Below are positions 14,657-22,109 of a stretch of 24,518 nucleotides of DNA, piece after piece; position 1 is the first letter of the stretch; every line of letters begins with the position of its first letter. The stretch covers positions 1 through 24,518 of the forward strand of contig CAKTER010000006.1 of NCBI GenBank assembly GCA_934552695.1. Reading direction: 5' to 3'. The position numbers were made by a program, and so were the translations under genes. The stretch is from an uncultured Eubacteriales bacterium (GTDB taxonomy: Bacteria; Bacillota; Clostridia; Lachnospirales; Anaerotignaceae). Below the pieces are notes generated by a model that saw only the letters and a list, made by a program, of their open reading frames with translations, was not told the DNA's origin and ran no database searches.

Positions 14657-15811
14657 ATGAGCGAATTAAATCTGACCCTCGACCCCGAAAACGAAGGCGC
14701 TGCCGCCGCTGCCCCGGCGCCGGCGGCTCCGCAAGCGCCCTCACAGGCTGCCGCCGCTGCGGTGGACCCCATGGCCGCCATGGAGGAAATGCTTTCCGAC
14801 GACGAAAAGCGCACCGTGGAAGAGTTTGCTAAAAAAATCGACGTGACCAACGCCAATCAGGTGCTGCAATACGGGGCCGCCGCCCAAAAAAAGGTGGCCG
14901 CCTTTTCCGAAAACGCCTTAAACTCCGTCCGCACCAAGGATTTGGGGGACGTGGGCAACGCCCTTACCGGGCTGGTAAAGGAATTAAAGGCAGTGGACGG
15001 CAGTCCCGAGGAAAAGAAGGGGCTGTTCGGGGTCTTTAAAAAAGGCAAGGACTCCCTGGAGGATTTGCGGATTAAATACAGCAAGGCCGAAACCAACGTA
15101 GACCGGATTGCCGATATGCTCCAGCAGCATCAGGTCACCCTGATGAAGGACGTGGCCATGCTGGACGAGATGTACGAGCTAAACCTGACCTATTACAAGG
15201 AACTGACCATGTATATTTTGGCCGGGAAAAAGAAGCTGGCCCAGCTGGAGGCCGAGGAGCTGCCGGCGTTAAAGGCCAAGGCCGAGCAAACCGGGGCCCC
15301 AGAGGATGCGCAGGCCTACAACGACATGGTAAGCCTGTGCAGCCGGTTTGACAAAAAGCTCCACGATTTGGAGCTGACCCGGATGATTTCCATTCAGATG
15401 GGCCCCCAGACCCGGCTGCTGCAAAACAACGACGCCCTGATGGTGGAAAAGATCCAGACCTCCCTGGTAAACACCATCCCCCTGTGGAAAAGCCAAATGG
15501 TGCTGGCCCTGGGCTTGGAGCACAGCCGGCAGGCTACGGCGGCGCAAACGGCGGTGACCGACATGACGGAGCAGCTGCTGCGCTCCAACGCCGACAAGCT
15601 GAAAATGGGCACCATCCAGACCGCCAAGGAGGCCGAACGGAGCATTGTGTCGCTGGATACTCTAAAACATACCAACGAGCAGCTCATCTCCACCCTGGAC
15701 GAGGTTATGCACATCCAGACCGAAGGCGCCCAAAAGCGCCGGGAGGCCGAGCAGGAGCTGACCCGCATTGAAAGCGAGCTGAAGCAGAAGCTGACGGAGC
15801 TGAGGGGGTAA
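14657..15811 (+). CDS. TelA/KlaA-family toxic anion resistance protein
   Basis: A 384-residue soluble, mostly helical protein of the TelA family (Pfam toxic anion resistance), linked to tellurite and envelope stress in some bacteria. After the N-terminal peptide SELNLTL and an Ala/Pro-rich linker (about 14-37) come the family regions DLGDVGNALTGLVKELKAVDG, the long coiled-coil-like helix around SKAETNVDRIADMLQQHQVTLMKDVAMLDEMYELN, the IQMGPQTRLLQNNDALMVEKIQTSLVNTIPLWKSQM core and a C-terminal coiled coil ending LKQKLTELRG. The ribosome site is a modest AAAGGA. It follows xpaC by 29 bases and precedes the lemA-like gene by 3. Resistance to tellurite should not be assumed. Confidence 0.93.
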   Translation: MSELNLTLDPENEGAAAAAPAPAAPQAPSQAAAAAVDPMAAMEEMLSDDEKRTVEEFAKKIDVTNANQVLQYGAAAQKKVAAFSENALNSVRTKDLGDVGNALTGLVKELKAVDGSPEEKKGLFGVFKKGKDSLEDLRIKYSKAETNVDRIADMLQQHQVTLMKDVAMLDEMYELNLTYYKELTMYILAGKKKLAQLEAEELPALKAKAEQTGAPEDAQAYNDMVSLCSRFDKKLHDLELTRMISIQMGPQTRLLQNNDALMVEKIQTSLVNTIPLWKSQMVLALGLEHSRQATAAQTAVTDMTEQLLRSNADKLKMGTIQTAKEAERSIVSLDTLKHTNEQLISTLDEVMHIQTEGAQKRREAEQELTRIESELKQKLTELRG

Positions 15812-15814
15812 GCC

Positions 15815-16369
15815 ATGAAGCTGAGTAAAAACATAGGGGCTTCCCGGGCGCTGATGATCGTGGTTATTGCCGTGTGCCTGCTGGGCGGCGGGGCTCGCTC
15901 GGTGAAAAAGGAGGCCCGGAAGGCCCAAAGGCTGTTTTTTACCGCCGGAGACCACGACCAGAGCGCACAGGCCGACTACGCCGGGCGCATTGCCCAGTGC
16001 GCCAATTTGCAGGTGGTGGCCGGGCGGTATCTGGCCGACGACGACCCGGCCCTGACCGGGCTGGCAGCCGCCACGGAAAGCGCCCAAACGGCTTTGGAAA
16101 AAACCGATATGACAAAAATGGCCGCAGCCAACACGGCGATGGCCACGGCCCTGACCCAAACGGTGCTGGCTCTGCAAGGCGAAGCCCTCAGCGAGACCGA
16201 TTTAACCTATGTGGCGGGGCTGCAAACCAATTTTGAGTCCCTGGGCTACACCCTGCGCCACAACGAGTACAACACCCGGGCCGCTGCGTTTAACCAAAAC
16301 GTGCGGGGGGCCTTCCCCGGCCGGGTATGGGCGGCGCTGTTTCGCATCGACGCCCTGCCGTTGTTTTGA
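15815..16369 (+). CDS. LemA-like membrane-anchored protein
   Basis: A 184-residue protein with an N-terminal membrane anchor (about 11-26, ALMIVVIAVCLLGGG) and an extracytoplasmic helical domain. The C-terminal signature YNTRAAAFNQNVRGAFPGRVWAALFRIDALPLF, read in two pieces, matches the LemA pattern YN...N..V..FP......F......F. The N-terminal half is divergent and Ala-rich, so the call rests on the C-terminus, length, topology and the TPM partner that follows, which is a common pairing. Its ribosome site (GAGGGGG) lies in the last codons of telA, three bases separating stop and ATG, so the two are probably coupled. LemA function is not settled. Confidence 0.8.
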   Translation: MKLSKNIGASRALMIVVIAVCLLGGGARSVKKEARKAQRLFFTAGDHDQSAQADYAGRIAQCANLQVVAGRYLADDDPALTGLAAATESAQTALEKTDMTKMAAANTAMATALTQTVLALQGEALSETDLTYVAGLQTNFESLGYTLRHNEYNTRAAAFNQNVRGAFPGRVWAALFRIDALPLF

Positions 16370-16409
16370 TTCCCATTCCAACGGGCCGTAGCCCGGGAAA
16401 GGAGCTTGT

Positions 16410-17525
16410 ATGAAAACCAAAAAATGGCCCCGGCTGGGGCTGCTGGTCCTGGTGTTTTCCCTGCTGGGGGCCGTTTGCGTCCCCGCCGCCATCCCCGACC
16501 CGCCGGCGGACGTGTATGTGCTGGATAACGCCAACGTGCTGTCGGAGAGCACGGAGCAGACCATTCTGGAAAAAAACCAAACCTTGGCCGCCGCCACCGG
16601 CGCTCAGATTGTGGTGGTCACCGTGGACTTTTTGGACGGCCAGGACATCGAAAGCTATGCCTACGACATCTTTAATCAGTGGGGCATTGGCGATAAGGAC
16701 GCCGATAACGGCCTGCTGCTGCTGTTGGCCATTGGCGAGGACAATTACTGGGCCATGCAGGGCAGCGGGATTGAATCGGCCCTGACCAGCGACACGCTGG
16801 GGGATTATCTCTACGAGTATTTGGAGCCCGACTTTGCCACCGGGGACTACGACGCCGGGGTGCAAAAGGTTTTTACGGCTTTTTACGACTGGTTTGCCGA
16901 TTATTATGATTTAAACGGAGCCACTGCCAGCGCCGAGGCCCCGGCCAACAGCGCCGCCTCGGCGGGGATTGCCGCACAGCCCCGGGAGGACGGCCCCCGG
17001 CCGGACTACGGCAACGACCCCGAGTATTCCTCCGGCTCGGGCATTGGCACGGCTATTACCCTCATCATCCTGTTGATTATTTTGCTGGTGATTTTGGACA
17101 GCTTCCGGTACAACCGGTATCGCTGGCGGATGCGCCGGGGCTTTTTGCCCGGGGGCTATGTGTACCGGCCCTTCCTGTTCGGCTGGCACACCCACCGGAT
17201 GCCGCCCCCGCCGCCTATGGGCGGCGGTTACCGGCGGCCCATGGGCGGGCCCCGTCCCGGCGGGTTTGGCGGCCCGGTAGGTGGGCCTCCGCCCCGGCAG
17301 CCCCGGCCCAATAACCGGCCGCCCTCCGGTGGATTCGGCGGCAGCAGCTTTGGCGGCGGCGCTTCCCGGGGGGGCGGCGCCGGGCGCTCTGCTTCCCGGC
17401 CCAGCAGCTTCGGCGGCGGGTTCGGCGGCGGCAGCTTTGGCGGGGGCGGTTCCCGAGGCGGCGGCTTTGGTGGCGGCAGCTTCGGCGGCGGCAGCTCCCG
17501 GGGCGGTGGAGCCGGACGGCGGTAA
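16410..17525 (+). CDS. TPM-domain (YgcG/Psb32-type) membrane protein with glycine-rich tail
   Basis: A 371-residue exported membrane protein. A signal peptide (about 1-27) is followed by a TPM domain (about 35-165) with VYVLDNANVLSESTEQTILEKNQ, TGAQIVVVTVDFLDGQDIE, WGIGDKDADNGLLLLLAI and GSGIESALT. A linker leads to a transmembrane helix (212-229), a basic segment RYNRYRWRMRRGF, and a tail of more than 100 residues made of Gly, Ser, Arg and Pro with repeated SFGGG and SRGGG units. The glycine-rich tail is common in this family. The domain fold is linked to photosystem repair in plants and to LemA in bacteria; a molecular role here is not known. Last gene of the operon. Confidence 0.92.
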   Translation: MKTKKWPRLGLLVLVFSLLGAVCVPAAIPDPPADVYVLDNANVLSESTEQTILEKNQTLAAATGAQIVVVTVDFLDGQDIESYAYDIFNQWGIGDKDADNGLLLLLAIGEDNYWAMQGSGIESALTSDTLGDYLYEYLEPDFATGDYDAGVQKVFTAFYDWFADYYDLNGATASAEAPANSAASAGIAAQPREDGPRPDYGNDPEYSSGSGIGTAITLIILLIILLVILDSFRYNRYRWRMRRGFLPGGYVYRPFLFGWHTHRMPPPPPMGGGYRRPMGGPRPGGFGGPVGGPPPRQPRPNNRPPSGGFGGSSFGGGASRGGGAGRSASRPSSFGGGFGGGSFGGGGSRGGGFGGGSFGGGSSRGGGAGRR

Positions 17526-17537
17526 AACACCGGATAA

Positions 17538-18062
17538 GCCTTTCAATCCCTCCGTCTCTACTTACGCCGACCTGGTGCGGGGGTCATTTTAGCCCTTGCT
17601 CTTCGCCCCTTGCCCCCCTTGTGCAAAGGGCTGTCACCCCCCTTGTGCAAAGGGGGGTGACAGCCCTTTGGCTGTCGGAGGGATTGCCTTTCAATCCCTC
17701 CGGCTTCGCTTCTTGCTCAGCCACCTCCCTTCCTCGAAGGGAGGCTTGGTGCGGGGGTCATTTTAGCCCTTGACCCTTGCCCTTCGCCCCCCTTGTGTAA
17801 AGGGGGGTGACAGCCTTTTGGCTGTCGGGGGGATTGCCTTTCAATCCCTCCGTCTCGGCTTACGCCGAGCCACCTCCCTTCCTCGAAGGGAGGCTTGGTG
17901 CGGGGGGCACTTTGACCCTTGCCCTTTGCCCTTTGGCTCCCTTGTGTAAAGGGAGCTGGCAACCCGAAGGGTTGACTGAGGGATTGCCTTTCAATCCCTC
18001 CGGCTCAGCTTTGCTGAGTTGGCATACTTCGTCTGCCAGACCTCCCTTCCTCGAAGGGAGGC
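17538..18062. repeat. tandem array of ~150-bp multi-hairpin intergenic repeats (about 3.5 copies)
   Basis: This fills most of the 638-base gap 17526-18163, which has no convincing gene. The anchor GCCTTTCAATCCCTCC recurs at 17538, 17686, 17836 and 17986 (periods 148, 150, 150). A full unit (for example 17787-17935) is a chain of hairpins: CCCCCCTTGTGTAAAGGGGGG, GACAGCC-TTTT-GGCTGTC, GGGATTG-CCTTT-CAATCCC, CTCGGCTTACGCCGAG and CCTCCCTTCCTCGAAGGGAG, then a spacer with CCCTTG repeats. The first copy is partial. The last differs in several stems by paired changes that keep pairing. This style of element is common between genes in Oscillospiraceae; I do not know an accepted name. Short open frames across it are artefacts of the repeat. 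Confidence 0.9.
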
Positions 18063-18079
18063 CAAAACCCATCATCCCG

Positions 18080-18105
18080 GCCCTGTCCTCGGACAGGGCT
18101 TTTTC
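18080..18105 (+). terminator. terminator after the repeat array
   Basis: GCCCTGTCC / GGACAGGGC with a TC loop, followed by TTTTTC and another T5. It would stop transcripts that run from the TPM operon through the array, before the GH18 gene. Confidence 0.85.
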
Positions 18106-18163
18106 TTTTTCTCTCCCCGTATGAAACCCCCGTCCCCGGCATAGGCTGTACGGAGGTGATGGT

Positions 18164-19474
18164 ATGCTGATTTATGTGGTAGAGCCGGGGGACACCCTCA
18201 CCGGCATTGGGGCGGCCTACGGCCTAAGCCCGGAGCGGATTGCCGCCGATAACAGCCTCGACCCGGCCCAGCCGCTGGTGGTAGGGCAAACGCTGGTGCT
18301 GCGCTTCCCCGTCCGTACCCAAACCGTAGCTCCGGGAGACAGCCTGTTCGGCATTGCCCAAAGCACCGGGGTGCCCATTGTAACGCTGCTGCAAAACAAC
18401 CCCCTTTTGCTAAAGACCAACAACCTCTTCCCGGGGCAAACCCTGGTGCTGGAATACCCGGCCCCGGAAGGGGGCAGCATTTCCACCAACGGCTATGTGT
18501 ATCCCAATGTAGACAGCAAGGTTTTACAGCAAGCCCTGCCTTACCTAACCTATTTGACCGTATTCACCTACGGGTTCACCCCGTCCGGGGCGCTCATCGT
18601 CCCCCCGGATGACGACGTCGTGGCGCTGGCCCGCTCCTATGGCGTGGCCCCGGTGCTGCACCTGTCCACCCTGGGCCCCGAAGGCGTGTTTTCCAGCGAG
18701 CTGGGGCAAGGGCTTTTACACAACCCCGGCCTGTGGCCCGGCCTAACCGCACAGCTGCTTGCCGTTATGGCGCAAAAGGGCTATGTGGGCTTGGACGTGG
18801 ACTTTGAGTTTTTGCCCGCCAACACCCGGCAGGCCTATGTGGACTTTATTGCTTATTTGCGGGAGGCGCTATCGCCCCGGGGCTATTTTGTCACCGTGGC
18901 CCTGCCGCCCAAAACGGCCGCCGATCAGCCGGGGCTTTTGTACGAGGGGGCGGACTACCGGGGCTTGGGGGCGGCGGCGGATTTTTGCCTGCTGATGGCC
19001 TACGAATGGGGGTATACCTACGGCCCGGCTATGGCGGTGTCCCCCCTGCCTCAGGTGCAGGCAGTGCTGGACTATGCCCTTACCGAAATCCCCGCCGAAA
19101 AACTGCTGCTGGGGATGCCCAACTACGGCTACGACTTTGGGCTCCCCTACGTCCGGGGGGAGTCCCGGGCCACCAGCATCGGCAACGTGGAAGCGGTGGA
19201 CCTTGCCCGCCGAATGGGGGCCAGCATCCGCTACAACGAAACCGTCCAGGCCCCCTACTTTTTTTACACCAACAGCGAGGGCCAGGTGCGGGAGGTCTGG
19301 TTCGAGGACGCCCGCAGCGTGGAAGCCAAGGCCCGGCTACTGGCCCAACACGGGCTGCCGGGGCAGGCGTTTTGGAACCTGATGCGGCCTTTTCCCCAAA
19401 GCTGGCTGGTGCTTTCGTCCCTGTATTCCATAGAACGGGCGTATATCCCGCCCCGAGAGGAGGCAACGGAATGA
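18164..19474 (+). CDS. LysM-LysM-GH18 spore peptidoglycan hydrolase (YaaH/SleL-type)
   Basis: A 436-residue protein with two N-terminal LysM domains (about 2-47 and 51-98: YVVEPGDTLTGIGAAYGLSP and TVAPGDSLFGIAQSTGVP) that bind peptidoglycan, then a GH18 domain (about 105-430). The active-site motif is GLDVDFEF with Glu215 as likely acid and Asp211/Asp213. LLMAYEWGYTYGP and LLLGMPNYGYDFGL are typical of the YaaH/SleL branch, which degrades cortex fragments during spore germination as N-acetylglucosaminidase. It has no signal peptide, as usual for proteins deposited on the spore from the mother cell. A near-perfect GGAGGTGAT site precedes the ATG. Its stop overlaps the bofA start by 4 bases. 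Confidence 0.93.
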   Translation: MLIYVVEPGDTLTGIGAAYGLSPERIAADNSLDPAQPLVVGQTLVLRFPVRTQTVAPGDSLFGIAQSTGVPIVTLLQNNPLLLKTNNLFPGQTLVLEYPAPEGGSISTNGYVYPNVDSKVLQQALPYLTYLTVFTYGFTPSGALIVPPDDDVVALARSYGVAPVLHLSTLGPEGVFSSELGQGLLHNPGLWPGLTAQLLAVMAQKGYVGLDVDFEFLPANTRQAYVDFIAYLREALSPRGYFVTVALPPKTAADQPGLLYEGADYRGLGAAADFCLLMAYEWGYTYGPAMAVSPLPQVQAVLDYALTEIPAEKLLLGMPNYGYDFGLPYVRGESRATSIGNVEAVDLARRMGASIRYNETVQAPYFFYTNSEGQVREVWFEDARSVEAKARLLAQHGLPGQAFWNLMRPFPQSWLVLSSLYSIERAYIPPREEATE

Positions 19475-19722
19475 GCCGGGAAACCTTGTTATTGGGCATC
19501 GGCGCTTTGGTATTGGGGCTGGTGCTGCTGGCGCTGCTGGCCGGGCCCGCCGGTGGGTTCGGCGGCTTTGTGCGGCGTGCGCTGCTGGGCAGTGCGGCCA
19601 TTGCCGTCGTAAAGGCCGTGTTTGGCGCCGCCGTGGGGGTCAACCTGCTCACCGCCGGGGTCGTAGGCGCCTTGGGGCTGCCGGGGTTTTTTGCCCTCTA
19701 TCTGATGCAGGCCGTGCTTTAG
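19471..19722 (+). CDS. bofA: pro-sigma-K processing inhibitor BofA family protein
   Basis: An 83-residue membrane protein with two or three hydrophobic segments. The C-terminal part VGVNLLTAGVVGALGLPGFFALYLM matches the BofA family, whose hallmark is N-x-x-T...LG-(IL)-PG near the end. In Bacillus, BofA restrains the SpoIVFB protease that activates sigma-K in the mother cell membrane. The ATG lies in the overlap ATGA with the GH18 stop and an AGAGGAGG site sits 9 bases upstream inside that gene. The pairing with a germination hydrolase supports a sporulation role, although some BofA-like proteins occur without sigma-K. It is too short and hydrophobic to exclude other small membrane proteins by eye. 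Confidence 0.85.
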   Translation: MSRETLLLGIGALVLGLVLLALLAGPAGGFGGFVRRALLGSAAIAVVKAVFGAAVGVNLLTAGVVGALGLPGFFALYLMQAVL

Positions 19723-19748
19723 CCCGGGGCTTTTCCGGGCTCTTATTG
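19721..19748 (+). terminator. possible terminator after bofA
   Basis: AGCCCGG pairs with CCGGGCT over a 7-base loop directly at the stop codon, but the following bases (CTTATTG) are only mildly T-rich. Confidence 0.4.
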
Positions 19749-19774
19749 CGCTTTTTCCCCGGGTGTATTATACT
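19746..19774 (+). promoter_or_regulatory. promoter of the rhomboid gene
   Basis: TTGCGC (19746-19751), 17-base spacer, TATACT (19769-19774, 5/6), about 20 bases before the ATG. AAAAGGAGG lies between. Confidence 0.55.
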
Positions 19775-19795
19775 AAAGGGAAAAGGAGGCCATCC

Positions 19796-20845
19796 ATGTT
19801 TAACGATTATGCCGCCAGTTTGGAGGCCCGGCTGCTGGACCGGGACTACATTCCGGTGCAATACAATATGTGGGCGCTGCCCCGGCCGCCCATTTTATAT
19901 GTGGTGACCCTATGCGACGCCGCCCATACCAATTTGGAGGCGCTGGCCCAGCGGCAAAACCAGCTGCTGCCCCGGTTCCAGCTGGAAAAGGCCGCCGCCA
20001 CCCACCTGCTGGCCCTGAATTTAGTATATACGGAGGGCCCCACCCCGGCCCAGCGGGCCTTTGTGGACAAGCAGCCGGTGCTGACCGACCAAACGGTGTC
20101 CCAGATTTGGTGGATGGCCGATGGCCTGGAAAACCGGCTCAGCCCCGGAAAGGGCCAGCCCGAAAAGCTGGGGGACCTGCGGGAGCTTTGCACCGCCGCC
20201 TTTGGCCCGGCCCCGCCGCCTCTGGAGCGGAAGGTGCTTTCCCCGGCCTGGTATCGCCCCCGGGATCACCGGATGACCATTTTCCTCATTATGGTCAACG
20301 CCATGTTCTATTTGGTGGAGCTGGGGGCCGGGGATGTGACCACATTTATCCGGGCCTTTGGCAACCAGCCCCAAGCCATTTTCAACGGCCACCAGTACTT
20401 CCGGCTCCTGACCTCGGTCTTTTTCCATCTTTCGCCGGGGCATTTGGCCTGCAACAGTCTGGCCCTATACATCTTTGGCTCGCTGCTGGAGGACGTCCTG
20501 AGCCGGGGGCAGTTTTTGGCCCTGTACCTCACCAGCGGCGTGGTAGGTAGCCTGTTTAGCGCCCTGTTTACCCGAGGGCTTTCCGCCGGAGCCTCGGGCG
20601 CCATTTTCGGCGTGATGGGCGGGCTTTTGGCCTTTACGCTGGTCAGCAAAAAAAAGCTCTCGGGCTTCGACAGCCTTACCTTTTTGGTGTTTGCCCTTGG
20701 GTTCTTCCTGTCCGGGGCCATCATTGGCGGGGTGGACCAGTTCGCCCATTTGGGCGGCTTTCTCACCGGGTTTTTGATTATGCTGGTACAGGCCCGGCAA
20801 GGGTTTTTGCGGCATTCCGGCCCGCCGAAAAAGCCCGGCGAATAA
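19796..20845 (+). CDS. rhomboid-family intramembrane serine protease
   Basis: A 349-residue protein. The first 155 residues form a soluble domain without a signature I recognise (MFNDYAASLEARLL...). The rhomboid core (about 158-332) has six hydrophobic segments with HLSPGHLACNSLALYIFGSLLE, the His/Asn of helix 2 (His216, Asn220), the nucleophile in GASGAIFGVMGG (Ser267) and the catalytic His318 in FAHLGGFLTGF. These are all the residues needed for activity, so it should be an active membrane protease. The N-terminal part may recognise substrates or cofactors. ATG 19796 is chosen for the AAAAGGAGG site; an upstream start would fall in the promoter. Substrate is unknown. Confidence 0.93.
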   Translation: MFNDYAASLEARLLDRDYIPVQYNMWALPRPPILYVVTLCDAAHTNLEALAQRQNQLLPRFQLEKAAATHLLALNLVYTEGPTPAQRAFVDKQPVLTDQTVSQIWWMADGLENRLSPGKGQPEKLGDLRELCTAAFGPAPPPLERKVLSPAWYRPRDHRMTIFLIMVNAMFYLVELGAGDVTTFIRAFGNQPQAIFNGHQYFRLLTSVFFHLSPGHLACNSLALYIFGSLLEDVLSRGQFLALYLTSGVVGSLFSALFTRGLSAGASGAIFGVMGGLLAFTLVSKKKLSGFDSLTFLVFALGFFLSGAIIGGVDQFAHLGGFLTGFLIMLVQARQGFLRHSGPPKKPGE

Positions 20846-20908
20846 ACCCGAAATTTGCTGGGGTCTGCCGCCTGACTTTGGGGCATAGTATGTCCCGAGG
20901 TGAGTGTT

Positions 20909-21622
20909 TTGGACGAGCTATTGGAGCAGTTTTTTCAAAACCCCCGGCTTTTGGGGGACGAACGCACGGCCTTTGCGGTGTTCCGCCGGTTTTGGCATTC
21001 CCGGCCCGCCGGTGTTTTAAGGGACGGAGCGGACCCGGCTCTAAGCCCGGGGCTGCTGCGCTGTTTTTTAACCGAATATTTACCCCGCTCCCTGTGCCGG
21101 GCCGACGAAGCCGCCATCGATGCCCTGTACCCGGTTTTGGAGCGGTTTGGCCGGTTTTGTACAGCCTGCGGCGTCCCCGGCCCCTTGGCGGCCATGGGTA
21201 GCCTGCCGATTGGGCTGTGGGACGAGTTTTCCCGGCCCCTGCGGGCCAAGGCCGCCCTGTTGCGGCTGATTGAAAGCCCGGTGCTGCGGCGGGAGCCTCT
21301 GCTGATTGACCTGGGGGCCTATGCCCGGCAACGGGAGCGGAACCGGAAAAGCCGCCGCATAGCCGAACGGGGGCTATACCAGGTGGCCGATGTGTTTGGC
21401 CGGGACTCGGTGGTGCTGCGCCGCCTGTGGCGGGAGGAAGGCCCCGCAACCCGGTCGGACTACGTCCGCCTGTATCTAAACGCCGAGGTGGTAGCCGCCT
21501 TGCGCCCCCAGGACACCCTGCGCCTGACCCTGCGGGAGCGGGGGTTTTTATCCGGATGGCTGGTGGAGGACGTAGCCGCCTGCTACGCCGGGGATATGCC
21601 GGGGCTCACCTTCGCCCCATAA
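20909..21622 (+). CDS. uncharacterised Arg/Leu-rich protein
   Basis: I do not recognise this family. The product is about 237 residues, rich in Leu and Arg, with no signal peptide and no clear membrane helix, so probably cytoplasmic and helical. Notable stretches are AYARQRERNRKSRRIAERGL (strongly basic, about two thirds of the way through the first 160 residues) and LRLTLRERGFLSGWLVEDVAACYAGD near the end, which resembles a small globular segment. The start is either the GTG at 20900 or the TTG at 20909; I favour TTG because GAGGTGA lies 5 bases upstream, while nothing precedes the GTG. It lies 63 bases after the rhomboid gene on the same strand. Its codon use looks like its neighbours. Confidence 0.75.
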   Translation: MDELLEQFFQNPRLLGDERTAFAVFRRFWHSRPAGVLRDGADPALSPGLLRCFLTEYLPRSLCRADEAAIDALYPVLERFGRFCTACGVPGPLAAMGSLPIGLWDEFSRPLRAKAALLRLIESPVLRREPLLIDLGAYARQRERNRKSRRIAERGLYQVADVFGRDSVVLRRLWREEGPATRSDYVRLYLNAEVVAALRPQDTLRLTLRERGFLSGWLVEDVAACYAGDMPGLTFAP

Positions 21623-21730
21623 GCCCTTGTCTCTTGCGGGGCGCCCGTTTGGGCGGCGGCGTCCCCATCCGGATCCCTCTCCGGCCCCCGGCCCGCTTCT
21701 TCGATCCCCCTGTTTTTAGGAGCTATACCA

Positions 21731-22090
21731 ATGAAAAAATGGGACTTTTTCATCATCCTCATCTGTTTGGCCGCCGCCGGGATTTTGTATGCCTCCGGGC
21801 TGCTGGCCCCGGGGAAAGCCGGGGGCACGGCGCTGGTGCTGCAAAACGGCGAAGAGCTGGCCCGGCTGCCTCTGGCCCAACCGGCGGAGTTTGTTACCCC
21901 CGACGGCGGCAACCGCATTGTCGTAGAAAACGGTACGGTACGGGTGGATTGGGCCGACTGCCCCGATCAGGTCTGTGTGCGGTCGGGGAGGATTTCCCGG
22001 GATGGGGAAACCCTGGTTTGCCTGCCTCACCGGCTGGTGGTAGAGGTGGTAGACGGCGAGGGTACCGATATTGACGCCGTGTCGCAATAA
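21731..22090 (+). CDS. NusG domain II-containing membrane-anchored protein
   Basis: A 119-residue protein with an N-terminal membrane helix (about 6-25, FFIILICLAAAGILYASGLL) and an extracytoplasmic NusG_II domain. The family pattern is visible as NGEELARLPL, NRIVVENGTVRVDWADCPDQVCVRSGRISRDGETLVCLPHRLVVEV, with the conserved Cys pair DCPDxxCV and the CLPH motif. AGGAG precedes the ATG. The family is regularly encoded with a Gx transporter and ApbE, as here. It is not the transcription factor NusG. Its biochemical role is unknown; the Cys residues suggest redox or metal chemistry, which is inference. Confidence 0.92.
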   Translation: MKKWDFFIILICLAAAGILYASGLLAPGKAGGTALVLQNGEELARLPLAQPAEFVTPDGGNRIVVENGTVRVDWADCPDQVCVRSGRISRDGETLVCLPHRLVVEVVDGEGTDIDAVSQ

Positions 22091-22109
22091 AGTTACATAA
22101 GGAGTTTGT

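Noticed and set aside
17538..18062. CRISPR array
   Set aside because: Period 150 with units similar throughout, not short repeats with unique spacers; no cas genes.
17807..18124. Open frames across the repeat array (both strands)
   Set aside because: They repeat the same short peptides such as FNPS and PPFLEGR with each copy, lack ribosome sites and are by-products of the palindromic units.
18125..18147. CATAGGCT, resembling the -10 of a sporulation sigma factor (sigma-E type), before the LysM-GH18 gene
   Set aside because: The predicted start would lie within the ribosome site (18152-18160) and the -35 match is poor. Attractive by context but not supported.
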